Both the position numbers and the translations under genes were made by a program. The notes beneath the pieces are model-generated. The model did not search any database. It was not told where the DNA came from and was given only the letters and a program-made list of their open reading frames with translations. Source: Chryseobacterium fluminis (GTDB lineage: Bacteria; Bacteroidota; Bacteroidia; Flavobacteriales; Weeksellaceae). From it: a DNA stretch of 64,000 nt. Each line of letters begins with the position of its first letter. The stretch's first letter is position 1. Of this stretch, positions 36,645 to 46,014 are shown one piece after another. The stretch covers positions 2,542,001 to 2,606,000 of the forward strand of contig NZ_CP111121.1 of NCBI RefSeq assembly GCF_026314945.1, written 5' to 3'.

Positions 36645-38306
36645 ATGAAAGCTTTAAAAACTCTGAACCCTTACTTCTGGAAGCACAAAATATTATTGTT
36701 TTGGGGGTTATTATTCATTATTGCCAGTAATTTTTTCAATATATATAAAGTTCAGTTTGTAGGAAAATCAGTGGACGAACTTACAAAAGGAGGCCACCTT
36801 GGTTTTAACCGACAGGTATTGATTTACGTTGCTATTATCGTAGGATGTTCTCTTCTTACAGGATTTTTCACTTTTATGATGCGCCAGACGATTATTGTGG
36901 CTTCAAGAAGAATTGAATATGAACTTAAAAATAAAATTTACAGGCATTATCAGGATTTGTCTCTGACCGATTACAAACAAACAACAATCGGAGATTTGAT
37001 GAACAGGCTGAGTGAAGACGTCGTCGCCGTAAGAATGTATCTGGGACCTGGGGTGATGTATGTGGTGAATTTAATTGTTCTTCTGCTGATCACCAGCATT
37101 TATATGGTGAAAACGGATGTTTCGATGACCGTGTGGACGTTGCTACCCCTACCCGTACTATCTTTTATCATATTTAAAGTGAGTTCGATTATCAATAAAA
37201 AATCGAAGATCATGCAGAAAAGCCAGTCTGCTATCTCCACTTTTGTACAGGATAGTTTTTCCGGAATCCGGGTAGTGAAATTTTTTGCAAAAGAAAAATA
37301 CATTAAAAATAATTACGGTATTAAAGTAACCGACTATCAGGACAAAGCTCTGGATTTAGCAAAAACTGAAGCCTACTTCTTTACGATTATTCTATTCGTC
37401 ATCGGATTGCTGAACGTCGCGGTTATTTTGATAGGAGGACAGAAATATATCGCCGGAGAATTGAGTGTCGGGAAAATCGCTGATTTTTTCATGTATATTA
37501 ATATCCTGATCTGGCCGTTTTCTATGGTCGGATGGGTAACTTCTGTCAATCAGAGAGCGGAAGCTTCCATGCAGAGGATTAATGAATTTATGGATAAGCA
37601 ATCAGAGATTTTAAATAAAAATTTTGACAAATACCCTATTAAAGGAAATATTGAGTTCAGAAATGTATCTTATACTTATCCGAATACCGGAATTAAAGCC
37701 CTTGATCATTTAAGTTTTACCTTAAAGGCGGGTGAATCCCTGGCTATTATGGGCAAGACCGGAAGCGGAAAGTCTACCATTGCTTTATTGCTCTGCAGGT
37801 TAATAGATCCTACTGAAGGTGAAATTTTAATTGACGGTAAAAACCTTAAAGAACATAATTTAGAAAATTACCGGAACTTCATCGGATACATTCCACAGGA
37901 AAGCTACCTGTTTTCAGATACCATTGAAAATAACATTGGTTTCGCCATCGATGATCCTACTCACGAAAAGGTAGTTGAATATGCTAAGATTGCAGATGTA
38001 GATAAGAATATCATTGAGTTCAAAGAACAGTATAAAACACTCGTTGGTGAACGTGGCGTCATGCTTTCGGGAGGTCAGAAACAGAGAATCTGTATCGCCA
38101 GAGCCCTGATTAAAGACCCGAAAATCATTATTTTCGACGATTCACTTTCTGCGCTGGATACTGAGACCGAACAGAACATCCTTGAGAATATAGATGCTAA
38201 AATTCACAATGCAACATCTATAATCATCACACACAGAGAGTCTAGCGCTCAGAGAGCCGATAAAATTATTAATCTTACCGAAATTACCAATTCTGTAACT
38301 GCATAG
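36645..38306 (+). CDS. ABC exporter, fused permease and ATPase
   Basis: 553 residues from the ATG at 36645 (MKALKTLNPYFWKHK). Six membrane helices in the first 300 residues, then an ATPase domain with Walker A GKTGSGKST (near 368), Q-loop PQESYLFS, signature LSGGQKQR, Walker B IIIFDDSLSALD and H-loop ITHRESS. A homodimer of the MsbA/MdlB type by family; substrate not predictable (lipid or drug). A TAATTTTG box (36629-36636) ends only eight bases before the ATG, implying a very short leader. Diverges from nusB. Confidence 0.93.
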   Translation: MKALKTLNPYFWKHKILLFWGLLFIIASNFFNIYKVQFVGKSVDELTKGGHLGFNRQVLIYVAIIVGCSLLTGFFTFMMRQTIIVASRRIEYELKNKIYRHYQDLSLTDYKQTTIGDLMNRLSEDVVAVRMYLGPGVMYVVNLIVLLLITSIYMVKTDVSMTVWTLLPLPVLSFIIFKVSSIINKKSKIMQKSQSAISTFVQDSFSGIRVVKFFAKEKYIKNNYGIKVTDYQDKALDLAKTEAYFFTIILFVIGLLNVAVILIGGQKYIAGELSVGKIADFFMYINILIWPFSMVGWVTSVNQRAEASMQRINEFMDKQSEILNKNFDKYPIKGNIEFRNVSYTYPNTGIKALDHLSFTLKAGESLAIMGKTGSGKSTIALLLCRLIDPTEGEILIDGKNLKEHNLENYRNFIGYIPQESYLFSDTIENNIGFAIDDPTHEKVVEYAKIADVDKNIIEFKEQYKTLVGERGVMLSGGQKQRICIARALIKDPKIIIFDDSLSALDTETEQNILENIDAKIHNATSIIITHRESSAQRADKIINLTEITNSVTA

Positions 38307-38346
38307 CTCATTTGTTCACAAATGTTAAATAAATCATAAAAAAAAT

Positions 38347-38376
38347 TTTGTGATTAAAAGAAAACTTTTATATTTG
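38347..38376 (+). promoter_or_regulatory. Promoter of the DUF3276 gene
   Basis: TTTG (38347-38350), 18 bases, then TATATTTG (38369-38376). Transcription would begin near 38382, about 24 bases before the ATG. Confidence 0.75.
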
Positions 38377-38405
38377 TTCTTAACAAGATTAAAAAATATC
38401 TAACA

Positions 38406-38741
38406 ATGAGTGAATACAAGGAACGCCATGAAAATGAAATTTTCACGAAGGTGTTAAAAGCAGGGAGAAGAACTTATTTCTTTGATGTGCGTGAGACGAA
38501 AGCAGGAGATTATTATCTTACGATTACCGAAAGTAAAAAGAACTTCGGAGAGAATGGAGAGGCTACATTCGAGAAACACAAAATTTATCTTTATAAAGAA
38601 GATTTTAAAAGTTTTCAGGAGATGTTTAATGAATCCACAGATTTCATCATTAACGAGAAGGGTGAGGATGTAATATCAGAAAAGCATGACAAAGACTTCA
38701 AAAGCAAATCTTTCACTATAGATTCTGACGACGAAGTCTAA
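38406..38741 (+). CDS. DUF3276 PUR-alpha-like nucleic-acid-binding protein
   Basis: 111 residues. Matches the Bacteroidetes/Spirochaetes DUF3276 family: IFTKVLKAGRRTYFFDVRETKAGDYYLTITESKK, then HKIYLYKEDFKSFQEMF, the PUR repeat fold that binds single-stranded DNA or RNA (shown for the Borrelia homologue). Acidic C-terminus (IDSDDEV). A strong promoter and its own terminator indicate a well-expressed single-gene unit, fitting a global nucleic-acid-binding role; that role is inference. Confidence 0.92.
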   Translation: MSEYKERHENEIFTKVLKAGRRTYFFDVRETKAGDYYLTITESKKNFGENGEATFEKHKIYLYKEDFKSFQEMFNESTDFIINEKGEDVISEKHDKDFKSKSFTIDSDDEV

Positions 38742-38763
38742 GCCAAACAATACTTAAAAACAC

Positions 38764-38790
38764 AAGCATCTGAAAAAAGATGCTTTTTTT
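38764..38790 (+). terminator. Terminator of the DUF3276 gene
   Basis: Stem AAGCATCT/AGATGCTT, 6-base loop, then a T tract. Confidence 0.9.
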
Positions 38791-38812
38791 ATGTTAAACA
38801 AGATTCACTTAT

Positions 38813-38956
38813 AATAACAAAACGGTACACTTTTCAGCAGTGTACCGTTTTTATTTAAAACTGAGTACAGGAACTTGAGGCAGAGAAGATAATCGTGCTT
38901 ATCATCAGAGTTTAGCGGTCTTACCCTTATAACCGGAATAACTTCCGGCTTCCATC
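38813..38956. repeat. 144-base direct repeat, copy 1
   Basis: Matches 39832-39975 in 142 of 144 positions by eye. It carries two hairpins: AAAACGGTACAC/GTGTACCGTTTT (38819-38851) and CCGGAA/TTCCGG near its right end. Copy 2 lies right behind the DUF4132 gene; this copy abuts the tandem array. Confidence 0.9.
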
Positions 38957-38977
38957 ACCGCTACCGCACGAATCCCT
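38957..38977. repeat. 21-base fragment of the 211-base unit
   Basis: Contains ACCGCTACCGCACGAATCCC, the first bases of the tandem unit, then one C before the first full unit begins. It marks the junction between the 144-base repeat and the array. Confidence 0.85.
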
Positions 38978-38978
38978 C

Positions 38979-39189
38979 ACCGCTACCGCACGAATCCCTT
39001 CGTGTGGTTGTCTGTAGTAAACCACAAAGGAAATCCAAGAAATTTCTAAACACTTAAGTTAATTTAAGTAATAACTTTACGCAGAAGAAGCACACGTAAG
39101 TTTTTGAAAATCTTTGATTTTCTTCTGAGGCACACTTAATTTCGCGGTATCTTTTTAAAATGTATTTAAGTGTGGGAGAATAACCACAC
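38979..39189. repeat. Tandem 211-base hairpin-rich unit, copy 1
   Basis: Appears identical to the next 211 bases. Internal inverted repeats: CACGAA/TTCGTG, a TGTGGTT/AACCACA pair, ACTTAA/TTAAGT, GAAAATC-TTT-GATTTTC, and CACACTTAA/TTAAGTGTG spanning about 45 bases. No credible gene; an open frame on the minus strand repeats with the unit and shows no protein-like features. Confidence 0.9.
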
Positions 39190-39400
39190 ACCGCTACCGC
39201 ACGAATCCCTTCGTGTGGTTGTCTGTAGTAAACCACAAAGGAAATCCAAGAAATTTCTAAACACTTAAGTTAATTTAAGTAATAACTTTACGCAGAAGAA
39301 GCACACGTAAGTTTTTGAAAATCTTTGATTTTCTTCTGAGGCACACTTAATTTCGCGGTATCTTTTTAAAATGTATTTAAGTGTGGGAGAATAACCACAC
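39190..39400. repeat. Tandem 211-base hairpin-rich unit, copy 2
   Basis: Same length and sequence as copy 1 by direct comparison, including all hairpins. Lack of divergence implies recent duplication or ongoing recombination between units. Confidence 0.9.
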
Positions 39401-39588
39401 ACCGCTACCGCACAATCCCTTCGTGTGGTGGTCTGTAGCAAACCACAAAGGAAATCCAAGAGATTTCTAAACCCTTAAGTTAATTTAATTAATATACTTT
39501 GCGCAGAAAAAGTAAATGCAAGTCTTTGTTAAAAATCTTTTGATTTTCTTCTGAAGTACACGTAATTCTGCGGTATTTTCTTCCCCAT
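39401..39588. repeat. Degenerate third copy of the 211-base unit
   Basis: Begins with the same ACCGCTACCGCAC start but carries many substitutions and small indels (for example CACAATCCC for CACGAATCCC) and lacks the final GTGTGG...CCACAC hairpin. It looks like the oldest unit. Confidence 0.8.
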
Positions 39589-39831
39589 AATACTCCTTTA
39601 ACAAAAGTTTCCGCTACTGGCAGCCGGTTTTCAGCCGTTTTATAATGATCTGAATTATTTTTACCAAGTCAAACTTCGTAGAAAATCCTCTTTCCCTCTG
39701 CTTAAATGATGAAATTCATTTCTCTATTTTATTTTTGCTGATGAGTTCCAGATTGTTAGTCTTTTACATTGCAATCTAAAATTGCTAATTTTCTCGGAAC
39801 TCTTTTTTCCTGAATAAGTTTAAACAACTTC
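39589..39831. other. Non-coding AT-rich spacer
   Basis: About 240 bases between the degenerate repeat and copy 2 of the 144-base repeat. No open frame with protein character and no RNA gene seen. Confidence 0.6.
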
Positions 39832-39975
39832 AATAACAAAACGGTACACTTTTCAGCAGTGTACCGTTTTTATTTAAAACTGAGTACGGGAACTTGAGGC
39901 AGAGAAGGTAATCGTGCTTATCATCAGAGTTTAGCGGTCTTACCCTTATAACCGGAATAACTTCCGGCTTCCATC
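39832..39975. repeat. 144-base direct repeat, copy 2, with terminator hairpin
   Basis: Starts 14 bases beyond the DUF4132 stop on the minus strand. The hairpin AAAACGGTACAC/GTGTACCGTTTT (39838-39870) with flanking A/T tracts is the likely terminator of that gene. Copy 1 at 38813 duplicates it. Confidence 0.9.
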
Positions 39976-39989
39976 CTGAGTTCCAGTCC

Positions 39990-42900
39990 TCAGACAAATT
40001 CTCTTTTAATCTGAGAAAGTATAGTGGGATCCTGTATTTCGTTGTCTTTGGCCAGGAGTAAGACTTTAGACAAAACCTCAGCAGATTTCGGATCATCGTC
40101 CGCAAAAGGCAGGAACAATCTTCCCCGATGCTGGGAATGAACAGGCAGAACAGATAAATATCTGCCCGGAACCTGATGTACGACAGCACTTCCTAAATGA
40201 ACGCTGTATTCCGCCAACTGTCCTTTCACCAATACATGAGAACCTTCAATTTTCACATTATCCAGTTTAAACAGTCTGGCCGTTTCTTTCATCAGTACAG
40301 CTCTCATTTCGACCGATGAATGACTGGCTTCAGGATCCACGGCTCCCACATGCGCAACGGAAACCACCAAATCGATATCACGCATTACTTCTGAAAATAA
40401 TCTCGGATTAATATCTTCAAACGGAATATTTTTATAATCTTTCAGCGAATGGAACTCTATTGTTTCCAAGGTTGGACTTTCCACATCAGCTGGTGAAAAC
40501 CAATCCGCCAACGCGTATAGCTTGACCTGAAAGTCTTCTTTGTGATACACTTTTTGTAATCCCTCTTCATAATCCACTTTCCAGCCTCTAGTTTTCAGCA
40601 AGGCTAAAGTCTGCTTCGGATGCACCTGATGGCCGGCATACCGGCGTGAAACCGATTTCTCCTGCAATTCGTCCGGAGTAGGAACATACAATTCCCTGAA
40701 AATCTGTTTAAATGGCTGAATCAGTTTTTCTGTGAAGCAGTAATGCTGAAAATCACTCCATACCGATTGATTATGCAAATCAACACAGTGTGCAATTCTG
40801 AGGATACTGTCTTCATTTAATTTATGAACTTCACCCTGAGCGTCTACCAGATTTCCATCATGGAAAAATCCAGTCTTACCTTCATCAGAAATAAATACCA
40901 GCTTCTCAAGATGCTTTACAATAACCGGATGTTCAAAAAGGTTCTTAATTTCGGCATACAGAAACTCATCACCTCTTATCATCGCTTCTTCCAGCCCTTT
41001 TCGCGAACGCACCCACTGTTCACGCATAATTTTGCGGTTATTGCCCAATTCGATAACGGCTTTGTCTTTTTTAATTTTAGGAGGAATAGATTTTAACGGT
41101 TTATCATCCCTGAAAACAACCAGATTGGCTTTTCCGTCATCTTCGATCATTAAACCTACGGTAACGCCATCAACGGTTACCTGAGTATCTTTAAACAGCA
41201 GATTCTGAATCTGTCTGGTCTCCATAGCCCATGTTAAGCGGATCGGATCAGGATATCCTGCATTCCGGGCTAAATTTTCCAATGCGACCCGGATTGCCAG
41301 TGCCTCACTCGCCTGCTTCATGGAGCCGAATTCCTTGCTTTCTTTCTTGAACTGCTGGATATATTCGTACCGGTTCAGCACATCTTTTTCCGGATTTGTT
41401 TTGCTTAAAGGCACCAGTCCGTATACCCGAAGATAATCCTGATCACGTTTATCTTTTACTTTTGCAGTCACTTCTTTTATTTTCAGACTGCCGGTTAAGG
41501 TATCAGAATATAATCGTGCTCTTCGGTGGCCATTCCCGTCGGAGATGTATTTTGCCGAATCGTACAGCATTTCCCATCGTGCTTTTCCTAATTCTTTATA
41601 TGCCCGGGTAAACCATTCTTTGTCTACAGCACCATCCTGAAAATCCTGAACATCCACCGAAGAGTATTTTGCCACTTCACTTTCAAGACCCGAATTCTGT
41701 GCCTGGTAAGACCCTGTTTTGGTATGGGCATGCATCCACCAGATTGCCGAATCCAAACCTTTCCAGCCTAAATAATTACTGATCAGCTTCTGCCATTGCG
41801 GAGCATATACGGCAGCATGAATTAAGCGAAGCTCTGAGATCTTCTCTTTTTTCACCATTTCATTAAATAATTCCTGAGTATCACTTTCTAAAGGATAACA
41901 GTTGGACAACAGATAGGAAAACAGTTTCTGCTTGGTCATACTGTCACCACTGTAACTGTATATATAATTTGCATAAAGATTAGCTTTACCTAAGCCCTTT
42001 AAAATCTGTACAAAACGGTCAGCTCCGTACACAGACTGGAATTCCTGTACAAAATGAGAAACTGAAGTATTAGAATCACCCCGAATCAGTTCGATATCCA
42101 GAAACTTATCCCGGATCCCATCTATAACGGGTTTCAGGAAAGGGAAAGTTTCAAGGTATTTTTCGCTGTGATGATAAAATTTGGTAGTTGTGAGTTCCTG
42201 AATTGCTCTTTCGGCTGTGAAAATCCCTTCGTACAGCTCATCTCTGGTGATGATTCCAAGTTCATAAGCCTTACAGAATAAATAGAAGGGCGGGACCGTA
42301 TACTGGATATTCTCTTCCAGCCCGTTGAACTGCATCCAACGGTAAAGATTCCATACCTTTACGAATTGCTCATGAGTAAGTTTTCTATAGGCTATACCCT
42401 GTAAAAACACATTGAAAAAACCTACGTGCTGCCATCCGTCTCCACGGTTTCCATAATAATATTCACTCTGTTTTGCCTTATAGCTGATGACATCGTCAGG
42501 AAGATGAGCAAACAAATTGCTGCAGGCATCAATCAAGAAATCATTTTTTTCCTGGAATATAAATTTATATTCCAGTGATTCAAGGATGCTCTTAACGGGA
42601 TTGTTCCAGTAATAATTATCTTTGAGAGGATTAGGGATCATATCTTTATGATAGAATACATAATTCTCCAGAAAATCTCTGAATTTTTTGCGATCGCAGT
42701 TATCCACAAATGTTAATAAAAATAAGTCCCGCGGCTGCAGTCCTGATTCATGATACCATTGTTCCCAGACTTCATGCAAAGGATAATTGGCAGTCAGTTC
42801 TTCCCCTGTAAACCCATCGGTGTTTCTTTTGATCTGGCGGAAACTGTTTCCCAGTAATTCCTTTGTTAAAGAACCATTCCAGTCTTCGGTTTCATATTCA

Positions 42901-45026
42901 TAATGTTGATGGCTGAGGAAAAGATCATTCAGTTTTTTCAGTTCTTTTCTGATATGATCCTGTGATTGGGTAAAACCGTACTTATTCTTTTTTATGGCCT
43001 GTCGGTAAACTGAGCCATCTTCTACTACAGGCAATGCCACCTCTGACTTTACGGCGGGATCATAAAATCCGAACCCGTTTTCAGCACTGAGAATTTCTTT
43101 ATCTCCGGAAGGATCAAGCTGATCCAGCATACTTTGTTCTCTCTCGGAAACTTTTGTCCTCTCCGTGTATTGCTGAAGCCACTGATTGATCTGAGCAGGA
43201 ATCCTTTTATCTTTTTGAAGCTGAAGCATGATATCCAGCGACGCCGTTCTCTGCTCCACGTCTCCTTTCAGGATCAGTTCATTTACCAATGGTATCAAGA
43301 CAGTATCTTCCTGTTTCATCATCAGTTCTATAAGTTTTTTACGAAGGTTTCCACCCTTTCGTTTGAATAAATCGTAGAAAAGCAATACTTCCTCCTGCTG
43401 TAAAGGATTCTGCTGTAAAACGTTGATTCCTGATGCCACTAAAGATTCTCCCCGGTCTCTGATAATCCTGAAAGCAAATTCCTTCTGGAAGGGAGTCACT
43501 GCTTTTTTCTTTTTCTCAAAATTGTAGGAATAAGAATAACAGTAGAATTCGTCAAGAATAGTTCTTGTCAGCTGTTCTCTCAAGCCAAGTTCAAACTGAT
43601 CGAAGTAGGAAAGAACCAGATCCAGTTTTTTACGATCCTCGCCAACCAGATAAAACATGCAAGCATACAGACTGCTTTTGCTGAATATGGCATTTTGCCA
43701 GGAAAAAATAATGCTTTCAAATTTCTTTTCTTTAACCTGTATTTTTTGTGTTAATTCGTGAAGTTTTTCAAAGAAGTCAGGATAATCCGGATTGTCAACA
43801 TAGAATTTTGATTTCACATTGGCGCTTAACAATCCTGCCAATGGCTGTCCCGCAAATGCAAGGACCTGCAGATCGCCATTAAGCACTGCTTTATACAGGA
43901 TAGGCATCTGAATATAAGGATCGCCGGTTTCTATCGCAAATTTTACCGCCAGGCACTTCTTCTCAACATTTCCTCTGTCAAACAACTGATGCAGATACGG
44001 TACCGTAAGCTCGACATCCCATACACCCTGTACCCAAAGTGCCATGTAAACTTCATTGTTATTTTTACTTTGTACCGCTTCTGCAATTTGTTCAGGATTA
44101 TTGAAATATCTGTTTGCTAACGACACTATATTTTTTACAACCGATTCTTTTTCGGACTCCCAGCCCAGCCCGGTCCATGTTGCGACAGACCTCACAACGG
44201 AAGAAAAACGTGTTAATTTATTTTCTTCAATGACATTGACCATATATTGTAATGCTTCAGTCCCGGATTCGTCCAAAGATTCGAGAACAGTCTGGCGTAA
44301 ACCTTCCTGGCGTTGTGCGGCAAGCAGAAGCTTTTGCACGAGGTCCCAACAGTGTTTCTGGTCACTGTTCAACAAAGCTTTGATTATATTCCGTGAAACT
44401 TTCCCTTCGGCGTGTTTATTAAAAATAATATCTTCTATCAACTGATAAATTTCTTTATTTCCAGTATCAATAGCTGCCGACCAGATGTAAAACTGACTGG
44501 GATTGTTTGATAGCTCATTATCGTAAATAATCTGCTCCTTCAGGGACAGGTCGTAAGACTGGTATCCTGAGTCATAAGAATAGATGCTCGGAAGCTGCAG
44601 GAGAGTTCTCAGGAAATTGCACTGATTGAGCAAAATAAATCTTTCATTATTCGGTGCCCGGAAAGAACGGCGATCGTAGCCCGTCTGGTACATTTTGAAG
44701 GGCATTTTATTCCATGCATGTTTTACCAGTTCTGCCTGATCATTAAAAAAATAAACTAACAGTTCATAATAGTCTTTGTCTTCCCAAAGATTACTTTTGA
44801 TATGTTTCTTCAGTTCTTCAGCTTCAGGAGACCTTAAAGTAAGATAATCATAGTAATCATTTTTACCCAGAAGCAACAATCCGAATTCCGCAACTTCCTT
44901 TTTTAGTTTCGTTTTAGAAAAAAGTTTGGAAAGCAATCCTTTTTCCGCCTGTTCTTTTAAATCTTTTTTTAAATTTTTGTGATAATCGACAGTTTTTTTC
45001 GATTTAAGTTTTTCACTGATTTCCAT
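39990..45026 (-). CDS. Giant DUF4132 (YehI/MolR-like) protein
   Basis: 1678 residues, one of the longest genes here. No signal peptide or membrane helix, so cytoplasmic. The first about 650 residues are helical and repetitive, like HEAT-type scaffolds; the C-terminal third (about 1130-1500) carries the DUF4132 pattern (KARWEMLYDSAKYISDGNGHRRARLYSD near its start, later FKQIFRELYVPTPDEL and RYAGHQVHPKQTLALLKTRGW). From memory, DUF4132 occurs in E. coli YehI and with an N-terminal DUF5724-like part in Bacteroidetes. Biochemical function unknown. A small gene of the same strand precedes it by 105 bases, and its 3' flank carries the duplicated repeat. Domain borders are approximate. Confidence 0.8.
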   Translation of the reverse strand: MEISEKLKSKKTVDYHKNLKKDLKEQAEKGLLSKLFSKTKLKKEVAEFGLLLLGKNDYYDYLTLRSPEAEELKKHIKSNLWEDKDYYELLVYFFNDQAELVKHAWNKMPFKMYQTGYDRRSFRAPNNERFILLNQCNFLRTLLQLPSIYSYDSGYQSYDLSLKEQIIYDNELSNNPSQFYIWSAAIDTGNKEIYQLIEDIIFNKHAEGKVSRNIIKALLNSDQKHCWDLVQKLLLAAQRQEGLRQTVLESLDESGTEALQYMVNVIEENKLTRFSSVVRSVATWTGLGWESEKESVVKNIVSLANRYFNNPEQIAEAVQSKNNNEVYMALWVQGVWDVELTVPYLHQLFDRGNVEKKCLAVKFAIETGDPYIQMPILYKAVLNGDLQVLAFAGQPLAGLLSANVKSKFYVDNPDYPDFFEKLHELTQKIQVKEKKFESIIFSWQNAIFSKSSLYACMFYLVGEDRKKLDLVLSYFDQFELGLREQLTRTILDEFYCYSYSYNFEKKKKAVTPFQKEFAFRIIRDRGESLVASGINVLQQNPLQQEEVLLFYDLFKRKGGNLRKKLIELMMKQEDTVLIPLVNELILKGDVEQRTASLDIMLQLQKDKRIPAQINQWLQQYTERTKVSEREQSMLDQLDPSGDKEILSAENGFGFYDPAVKSEVALPVVEDGSVYRQAIKKNKYGFTQSQDHIRKELKKLNDLFLSHQHYEYETEDWNGSLTKELLGNSFRQIKRNTDGFTGEELTANYPLHEVWEQWYHESGLQPRDLFLLTFVDNCDRKKFRDFLENYVFYHKDMIPNPLKDNYYWNNPVKSILESLEYKFIFQEKNDFLIDACSNLFAHLPDDVISYKAKQSEYYYGNRGDGWQHVGFFNVFLQGIAYRKLTHEQFVKVWNLYRWMQFNGLEENIQYTVPPFYLFCKAYELGIITRDELYEGIFTAERAIQELTTTKFYHHSEKYLETFPFLKPVIDGIRDKFLDIELIRGDSNTSVSHFVQEFQSVYGADRFVQILKGLGKANLYANYIYSYSGDSMTKQKLFSYLLSNCYPLESDTQELFNEMVKKEKISELRLIHAAVYAPQWQKLISNYLGWKGLDSAIWWMHAHTKTGSYQAQNSGLESEVAKYSSVDVQDFQDGAVDKEWFTRAYKELGKARWEMLYDSAKYISDGNGHRRARLYSDTLTGSLKIKEVTAKVKDKRDQDYLRVYGLVPLSKTNPEKDVLNRYEYIQQFKKESKEFGSMKQASEALAIRVALENLARNAGYPDPIRLTWAMETRQIQNLLFKDTQVTVDGVTVGLMIEDDGKANLVVFRDDKPLKSIPPKIKKDKAVIELGNNRKIMREQWVRSRKGLEEAMIRGDEFLYAEIKNLFEHPVIVKHLEKLVFISDEGKTGFFHDGNLVDAQGEVHKLNEDSILRIAHCVDLHNQSVWSDFQHYCFTEKLIQPFKQIFRELYVPTPDELQEKSVSRRYAGHQVHPKQTLALLKTRGWKVDYEEGLQKVYHKEDFQVKLYALADWFSPADVESPTLETIEFHSLKDYKNIPFEDINPRLFSEVMRDIDLVVSVAHVGAVDPEASHSSVEMRAVLMKETARLFKLDNVKIEGSHVLVKGQLAEYSVHLGSAVVHQVPGRYLSVLPVHSQHRGRLFLPFADDDPKSAEVLSKVLLLAKDNEIQDPTILSQIKREFV

Positions 45027-45131
45027 TGATATTGTGATTTAGTGTTATTAAATAGTTCAAGGGGATCGGAATAAGGCTCATCAGAATACCTGTAAAAGAT
45101 TATAATTCCGGCCTTTGGCGTCCCGATCTTA

Positions 45132-45566
45132 CTACCAGTAGCTTCCGGCAAGGAAAGTAAGCCTGATAAAGGTAAAAGGATACTTCAGACTTAAATCTAT
45201 GGTTTGGGTGAGGCTTTCGAGTTGTTCATCATTGTAAAAAACAGCAAATAGCCCATCTTCGTACGCCTGCAGCACATTTACCTTGGCTTTTTCCGGGTCG
45301 GCTTTTTTTTCATTATAGATACTTCCGAAGCCTGATTTCCCGGTATCCGTAAGAATATTCAGATAGTTTTCCTGAGGTGTTTTGGTTATATCTTTATCTT
45401 CCAGTTCAAATGATTTTGAGTTGAATGCCTCTACCTGTTGTTCAACGATCCGTTGTAAAAGATTTTTCAGGGAAATGGTATTTTCCTGATGAGTAATATC
45501 AAGAATGTGCTCCGAAAGAACAGGATGCTTCCTGCCCAGCTGCTTTACGCTAACTTTTATTTCCAT
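45132..45566 (-). CDS. Small protein partnered with the DUF4132 gene
   Basis: 144 residues, not assigned to a named family. Soluble, no signal or membrane helix. Alternating strands and helices: an N-terminal EIKVSVKQLGRKHPVL strand-turn, a long amphipathic helix (TISLKNLLQRIVEQQVEAFNS), an Asn/Thr/Gly loop (NILTDTGKSGFGSIYNEKK) and a C-terminal beta stretch (YPFTFIRLTFLAGSY). Ends 105 bases before the DUF4132 start on the same strand, so the two probably form one operon and may act as a complex. That partnership is inference from position only. Confidence 0.75.
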   Translation of the reverse strand: MEIKVSVKQLGRKHPVLSEHILDITHQENTISLKNLLQRIVEQQVEAFNSKSFELEDKDITKTPQENYLNILTDTGKSGFGSIYNEKKADPEKAKVNVLQAYEDGLFAVFYNDEQLESLTQTIDLSLKYPFTFIRLTFLAGSYW

Positions 45567-45893
45567 ATTTTGTTGATTGTGATTAAAAATAAGGAAATAT
45601 TTTTTTTAAGTCCAGTTGATATTTTTCGCGTTTTTATAATAAAAAATAAATATCATAGTCCCGATTGCAGTGAAAATCCTTTTTTGGAAAAAAAGATTGC
45701 AACGAAAAGCGGGAAATAGCTTCAAAAATAAAATATAAATAACACATCATGTTCCTGAAAAGGCGTATGCAAAATGCGTCATGATCTGCTGTAATCCCCC
45801 AAGTTGGTGCTGTGAACTGAAATTGTAATTAAAATCTTAAAAAAATTCAGAATTGTAGATGGCCAATATAATTTCTGGCCGGTACAAAATAAA
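45567..45893. other. Intergenic region with a long imperfect palindrome
   Basis: No gene. The region 45659-45714 folds on itself: TCCCG pairs with CGGGA at the ends and CTTTTTT pairs with AAAAAAG around a GGA loop in the middle, with further partial pairing between (ATTGCA/TTGCAA and GTGAAAAT/ATTGC... regions). The phrase resembles a short palindromic sequence that recurs between genes in Chryseobacterium genomes as remembered; not verified here. The remainder is AT-rich. Confidence 0.5.
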
Positions 45894-45923
45894 AAAAGTA
45901 CACTTTATAAAAAGTGTACTTTT
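45894..45923 (-). terminator. Terminator of the tRNA-His gene
   Basis: A perfect 13-base-pair stem AAAAGTACACTTT/AAAGTGTACTTTT with a 4-base loop, followed by T residues on the minus strand, directly after the tRNA 3' end. Confidence 0.9.
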
Positions 45924-45927
45924 ATTG

Positions 45928-46002
<75 letters not shown>

Positions 46003-46014
46003 GTTTTGTGAGTG

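Noticed and set aside
39054..39459. Two minus-strand open frames of about 60 codons with the same C-terminal sequence
   Set aside because: They are the same frame read through two tandem 211-base repeat units; composition is not protein-like and the frame has no start region of its own.
38957..39588. CRISPR array
   Set aside because: Units are 211 bases and contiguous, with no short repeats separated by unique spacers and no cas genes in the window.
39830..40189. A 119-codon minus-strand frame overlapping the 3' end of the DUF4132 gene
   Set aside because: It is out of frame inside a well-supported gene and the downstream part is the duplicated terminator region.
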